DNA of 7,313 nt from [Eubacterium] saphenum. Lineage in GTDB: Bacteria > Bacillota > Clostridia > Oscillospirales > Ruminococcaceae. The stretch lies in the NCBI GenBank assembly GCA_004555635.1, contig SFHN01000059.1, forward strand, positions 1-7,313. Reading direction: 5' to 3'. The notes under the pieces were generated by a model. The model searched no databases, was not told the DNA's origin, and worked only from the letters and a program-made list of their open reading frames with translations. Below are positions 5,019 to 7,313 of the stretch, in pieces. Position 1 is the stretch's first letter; each line of letters starts with the position of its first letter. The position numbers and the translations under genes were made by a program.

Positions 5019-6380
5019 ATGAAAAAGAAGATACTCGCAATGCTGACCGCCATTATGGTTGCGGCGGGAATGTTTACCACGCCCGTGCAAACGCTGCTTG
5101 GCTCCGAAACCATTTCGGCTGCTGCCGCGACAACCGTTTCCGCGCCTAAGGCGTCGAAGAAGTCGGGCAACTATTATGCGGCGGCAAGCCTTAAAATTAC
5201 GCTGTCCTCTGCGACAAGCGGAGCCTCAATCTATTACAGCGTAAACGGCGCTGCGTACAAGAAGTACACGGGCGCTTTCAGCATAACGAAAAACTCCACC
5301 GTAAAGGCATACGCGAAGTACGGCACAACAAAGAGCGCTGTTGCGACCTATACATACAAGCTTTGCCCTAAGGTGATTTTCAGCCTTCCTGCGGGGACAT
5401 ACGACGGCGCGCAGACGGTAACGCTGTCCTCAACCGCGTCTAACGTCAAGTTCTACTACACGCTTGACGGAACAAAGCCCACGCGCGCTTCCACCCTGTA
5501 CACCGCGAGCGGCATTAAGCTGACAAAGAGCTGTCAGCTAAGGGTTCTTGCGACAAAGACGGGTTGGTCGGGCTGCTACTTCACAAAGAACTACACGATA
5601 AACAACGCTGCGCAGACCGCGGACGAGCTTAGCATTCTTGACGATTACACGGGAAAGTGGGGCTATTCCACGCTTAACGCTGCGCAGAAAAAGGCTTATG
5701 CCAAGCTGTTTGAGGCAGTCGCAAGCTACAGCCAGACCGCAGATGTTAGCAATACGGGGCTTACCAAAAACGATGTAAACGAGCTTTACTGGGCGTTTGA
5801 CTACGACAACCCGCAGTTCTTCTGGCTCGGCAATCAGTATAAATACTCCTATTACAGCACGGGCAAGGTTATTTCGCTGACGATGACCTACGGCAGAACC
5901 GCTTCGCAGAAAGCGGCGATACAGCCGAAGTTTGAAGCGGCGGCGCAGGAAATCATCGACAAGGCGCTGGAGTATTCCGACCCCTACGACCGCCTTATGG
6001 TGCTGCACGACGAGCTTGCGCTCCGCACGGAATATCTCACCTCGGGCGGCGCTCACATTTCCGAGGCGGACGGTCCGCTGGTTTACGGAGAGGCGCTCTG
6101 CGAGGGCTATTCCAAGGCGTTTATGTACCTCTGCCAGAGTATCGGCATTGAGTGCGTATGCATTATCGGCGGCGAGCATATGTGGAATATAGTAAAGGTA
6201 GACGGCGAGTGGTACCATATAGACGTAACGTGGGACGACCCGATAGTGACAGGCTCTTCGGGCGGCTCGAACATAACCCACAAATACTTCCTCGTCAGCG
6301 ATAAAACAGTCCTGCTTGACCACGAGATTGAAAACTTCTTTACAATCCCCACGGCAGCAAAGGATTACGTTCGTTCATAA
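5019..6380 (+). CDS. Exported transglutaminase-like protein with two chitobiase-C-terminal-type repeats
   Basis: The start is ATG 5019, behind AAGGAGG (5007-5013, 5-nt spacer). The frame continues up to 4905 but would overlap the promoter. The product is 453 aa. Residues 1 to about 36 are a signal peptide: KKK, a hydrophobic core, then Ala-rich SAAAA suited to signal peptidase I. Residues about 43-115 and 116-194 are two beta-sandwich repeats of the CHB_HEX_C_1 type, seen in SIYYSVNG... and KFYYTLDGTKPT.... A helical linker follows (about 198-320), then a transglutaminase/cysteine-protease core (about 320-440). Its triad is Cys361 (GEALCEGYSKAF), His387 (GGEHMWN) and Asp402 (YHIDVTWDDP). All three are present, so it should be catalytically competent outside the cell. 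Such domains in bacteria act as proteases, peptide ligases or cross-linkers; the substrate cannot be read here. There is no LPXTG or membrane anchor at the C-terminus, so it is either secreted or held by the repeats, which may bind wall or host glycans. Confidence 0.92.
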   Translation: MKKKILAMLTAIMVAAGMFTTPVQTLLGSETISAAAATTVSAPKASKKSGNYYAAASLKITLSSATSGASIYYSVNGAAYKKYTGAFSITKNSTVKAYAKYGTTKSAVATYTYKLCPKVIFSLPAGTYDGAQTVTLSSTASNVKFYYTLDGTKPTRASTLYTASGIKLTKSCQLRVLATKTGWSGCYFTKNYTINNAAQTADELSILDDYTGKWGYSTLNAAQKKAYAKLFEAVASYSQTADVSNTGLTKNDVNELYWAFDYDNPQFFWLGNQYKYSYYSTGKVISLTMTYGRTASQKAAIQPKFEAAAQEIIDKALEYSDPYDRLMVLHDELALRTEYLTSGGAHISEADGPLVYGEALCEGYSKAFMYLCQSIGIECVCIIGGEHMWNIVKVDGEWYHIDVTWDDPIVTGSSGGSNITHKYFLVSDKTVLLDHEIENFFTIPTAAKDYVRS

Positions 6381-6384
6381 CAGG

Positions 6385-6415
6385 AAAACCTCGGGAGCTG
6401 CTCTCCCGAGGTTTT
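6385..6415. terminator. Terminator after the transglutaminase-like gene, possibly bidirectional
   Basis: AAAACCTCGGGAG (6385-6397) pairs perfectly with CTCCCGAGGTTTT (6403-6415): 13 bp with the 5-nt loop CTGCT, then TTTTGTTT on the + strand. Because the stem begins with AAAA, the minus-strand transcript from araC also ends this hairpin in UUUU, so it may serve both converging genes. It starts 4 nt after the stop codon of the upstream gene. Confidence 0.93.
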
Positions 6416-6440
6416 GTTTGTTGAAAATGCATATTCCTCA

Positions 6441-6480
6441 GGCTGTCGAAAAGCCCGCATATGTGGGTTTATCGGCAGTC
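6441..6480 (+). repeat. 40-nt hairpin between the convergent genes
   Basis: Arms 6441-6456 (GGCTGTCGAAAAGCCC) and 6465-6480 (GGGTTTATCGGCAGTC) form a 16-position stem with one A-A mismatch and three G-U pairs in the + strand transcript, around the loop GCATATGT. In the minus-strand transcript the G-U pairs become A-C mismatches, so the fold favours + strand RNA. There is no T-run after either end, so it is not an ordinary terminator. It is flanked by an 11-nt direct repeat, CTCCCGAGGTT, at 6403-6413 and 6484-6494. A dispersed palindromic (REP/MITE-like) element is one possibility. Confidence 0.5.
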
Positions 6481-6498
6481 GGACTCCCGAGGTTAATT

Positions 6499-7313
6499 TT
6501 ATCTGCTGTTCCTGTATTGCTTTGGTGTAAGTCCCGTGCGCGCACGGAACAGCTTGCAGAAATACGCGGAGCTTCCGAAGCAGCACTCTATACTGATTGC
6601 CTCCACCGTCATTTCTCCCGTGCGCAGCATTTGCATAGCCTTCTGTATGCGGTAGTTCAGCAGGTAGTTTACGGGGGACGTGCCGAGATAGCTCTGGAAG
6701 CAGCGCGAAGCCTCGCTCTTGCTTATGCTGGCGGACTGCGCAATGTCGTTGAGCGTTATCTCGCGGTTGTAGTTGTCGTTAATAAAGCTAAGCATTTTCT
6801 GCATACGGATTTGAAGCGCGTGCTCGTTTTTCACGATAAGCGGGATTTCGCACTCCGACTTGTGGGTGTAGATAAGCTGCCAGATTGCGTTTATCGCGCG
6901 CTGAACCTCCATCTCAAAGCACTTGCTCTCCATTCCCGAGTGGCGGAACTGTATCGCCGCAGGCTCACCGTAAACGCCCGTTTTCCCGTAGCGGCTAAGC
7001 AGGGCAAACACCTCGTCAAGCCGATACAGTATTTCCGCCTGCCAGTTCTCCTTGTTCTTCAGGTGGATAAAGGGCAGCTTTTCGTCTAGGATAACGGGGG
7101 ATATGTAGCGGCGGTTAATCGCGGAGTTAAGCGGCGCGATAAGCTCCTCGCTGAAAACAATGTCGGGGCAAAGGCAGATTTCCTCCCCGCCGCAGGCGTA
7201 GGAGTGAAGCGAGTTCGCGTTGATAAACAGCCCGTCGCCGCTTTCAAGCGTAAGCTCAGTGCTGCCTACTCGCGCCTTTACCGTGCCATGCTTCACCGTG
7301 AAAAACTCGGGGC
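6499..7313 (-). CDS. AraC-family transcriptional regulator, 5'-truncated by the window edge
   Basis: The reading frame runs off the right edge: upstream of the GTG codon at 7296 the frame stays open (residues PEFFT precede it) and continues a beta-strand pattern. The true start is therefore beyond 7313. About 271 residues are visible. The N-terminal part is a cupin-like ligand-binding/dimerisation domain, with GDGLFINANSLHSY as the typical strand-turn motif. The last hundred residues (about 6502-6810) are the two helix-turn-helix AraC DNA-binding domain: EITLNDIAQSASISKSEASR is the first helix-turn-helix, and VEAISIECCFGSSAYFCKLF and then GLTPKQYR give the second and the family signature. Proteins of this layout sense small molecules, often sugars, and activate neighbouring catabolic genes. 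The likely target is divergent and outside the window. It is convergent with the transglutaminase gene and ends 83 nt from that gene's terminator stem. Confidence 0.93.
   Translation of the reverse strand, partial: PEFFTVKHGTVKARVGSTELTLESGDGLFINANSLHSYACGGEEICLCPDIVFSEELIAPLNSAINRRYISPVILDEKLPFIHLKNKENWQAEILYRLDEVFALLSRYGKTGVYGEPAAIQFRHSGMESKCFEMEVQRAINAIWQLIYTHKSECEIPLIVKNEHALQIRMQKMLSFINDNYNREITLNDIAQSASISKSEASRCFQSYLGTSPVNYLLNYRIQKAMQMLRTGEMTVEAISIECCFGSSAYFCKLFRARTGLTPKQYRNSR

Noticed and set aside
5538..6323. 261-codon minus-strand frame opposite the transglutaminase domain
   Set aside because: The + strand encodes the Cys-His-Asp triad; the antisense product shows no family and is a codon-bias shadow.
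6316..7089. 257-codon + frame opposite the AraC gene
   Set aside because: The minus strand encodes a clear AraC DNA-binding domain; this frame also runs through a terminator and has no start signals.
7294..7296. GTG at 7296 as start codon of the AraC gene
   Set aside because: The frame is open upstream to the window edge and those residues continue the cupin-like domain, so the GTG is an internal valine.
1..7313. tRNA, rRNA, CRISPR arrays, transposases, phage or defence genes
   Set aside because: Looked for and not seen: no regularly spaced repeats, no transposase or nuclease motifs, no tRNA-like cloverleaf in the intergenic regions.

Overview
The window looks like an ordinary chromosomal stretch from an anaerobic, spore-lineage Firmicute (Clostridia), most plausibly a gut Oscillospiraceae/Ruminococcaceae-type organism. 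The grounds are strong AGGAGG-type ribosome binding sites, near-consensus sigma-A promoters, a clostridial-type LysA, a SpoIIM-like membrane protein, and an exported protein joining chitobiase-C-terminal-like repeats to a transglutaminase core. Lineage is inferred from gene style; there is no rRNA or other marker here. GC content is moderate overall and by eye clearly highest in the SpoIIM-like gene (1095-1892).

Layout. 1-888 (+): the 3' part of a PAS-GGDEF diguanylate cyclase gene, closed by an intrinsic terminator (973-1004). 1095-1892 (+): a SpoIIM-like polytopic membrane protein with a long N-terminal tail, preceded by two alternative, mutually exclusive leader hairpins. 2046-2855 (+): an alpha/beta-hydrolase (acetyl-esterase type) behind its own promoter. 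2860-3195 (+): a small three-helix membrane protein only 4 nt downstream, probably translationally coupled. 3298-4563 (+): lysA, with a near-perfect extended -10 promoter, an inverted repeat at the transcription start and a strong terminator. 4672-4896 (+): a doubtful small membrane-protein ORF. 5019-6380 (+): the exported transglutaminase-like protein, with its own promoter and a terminator. 6499-7313 (-): the 3' part of a convergent AraC-family regulator gene whose start lies beyond the window.

The genes do not form one pathway. Each of the larger transcription units has its own promoter or terminator, and the functions are distinct: c-di-GMP signalling, membrane/sporulation-like, ester hydrolysis, lysine synthesis, surface protein, and regulation. 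I found no mobile element, CRISPR array, tRNA/rRNA or defence cassette, and no convincing new multi-gene system. The points most worth a second look are non-coding: the DtxR-box-like operator candidate at the lysA start site, the alternative hairpins before the SpoIIM-like gene, and the 40-nt hairpin with a duplicated terminator arm between the convergent transglutaminase and araC genes.
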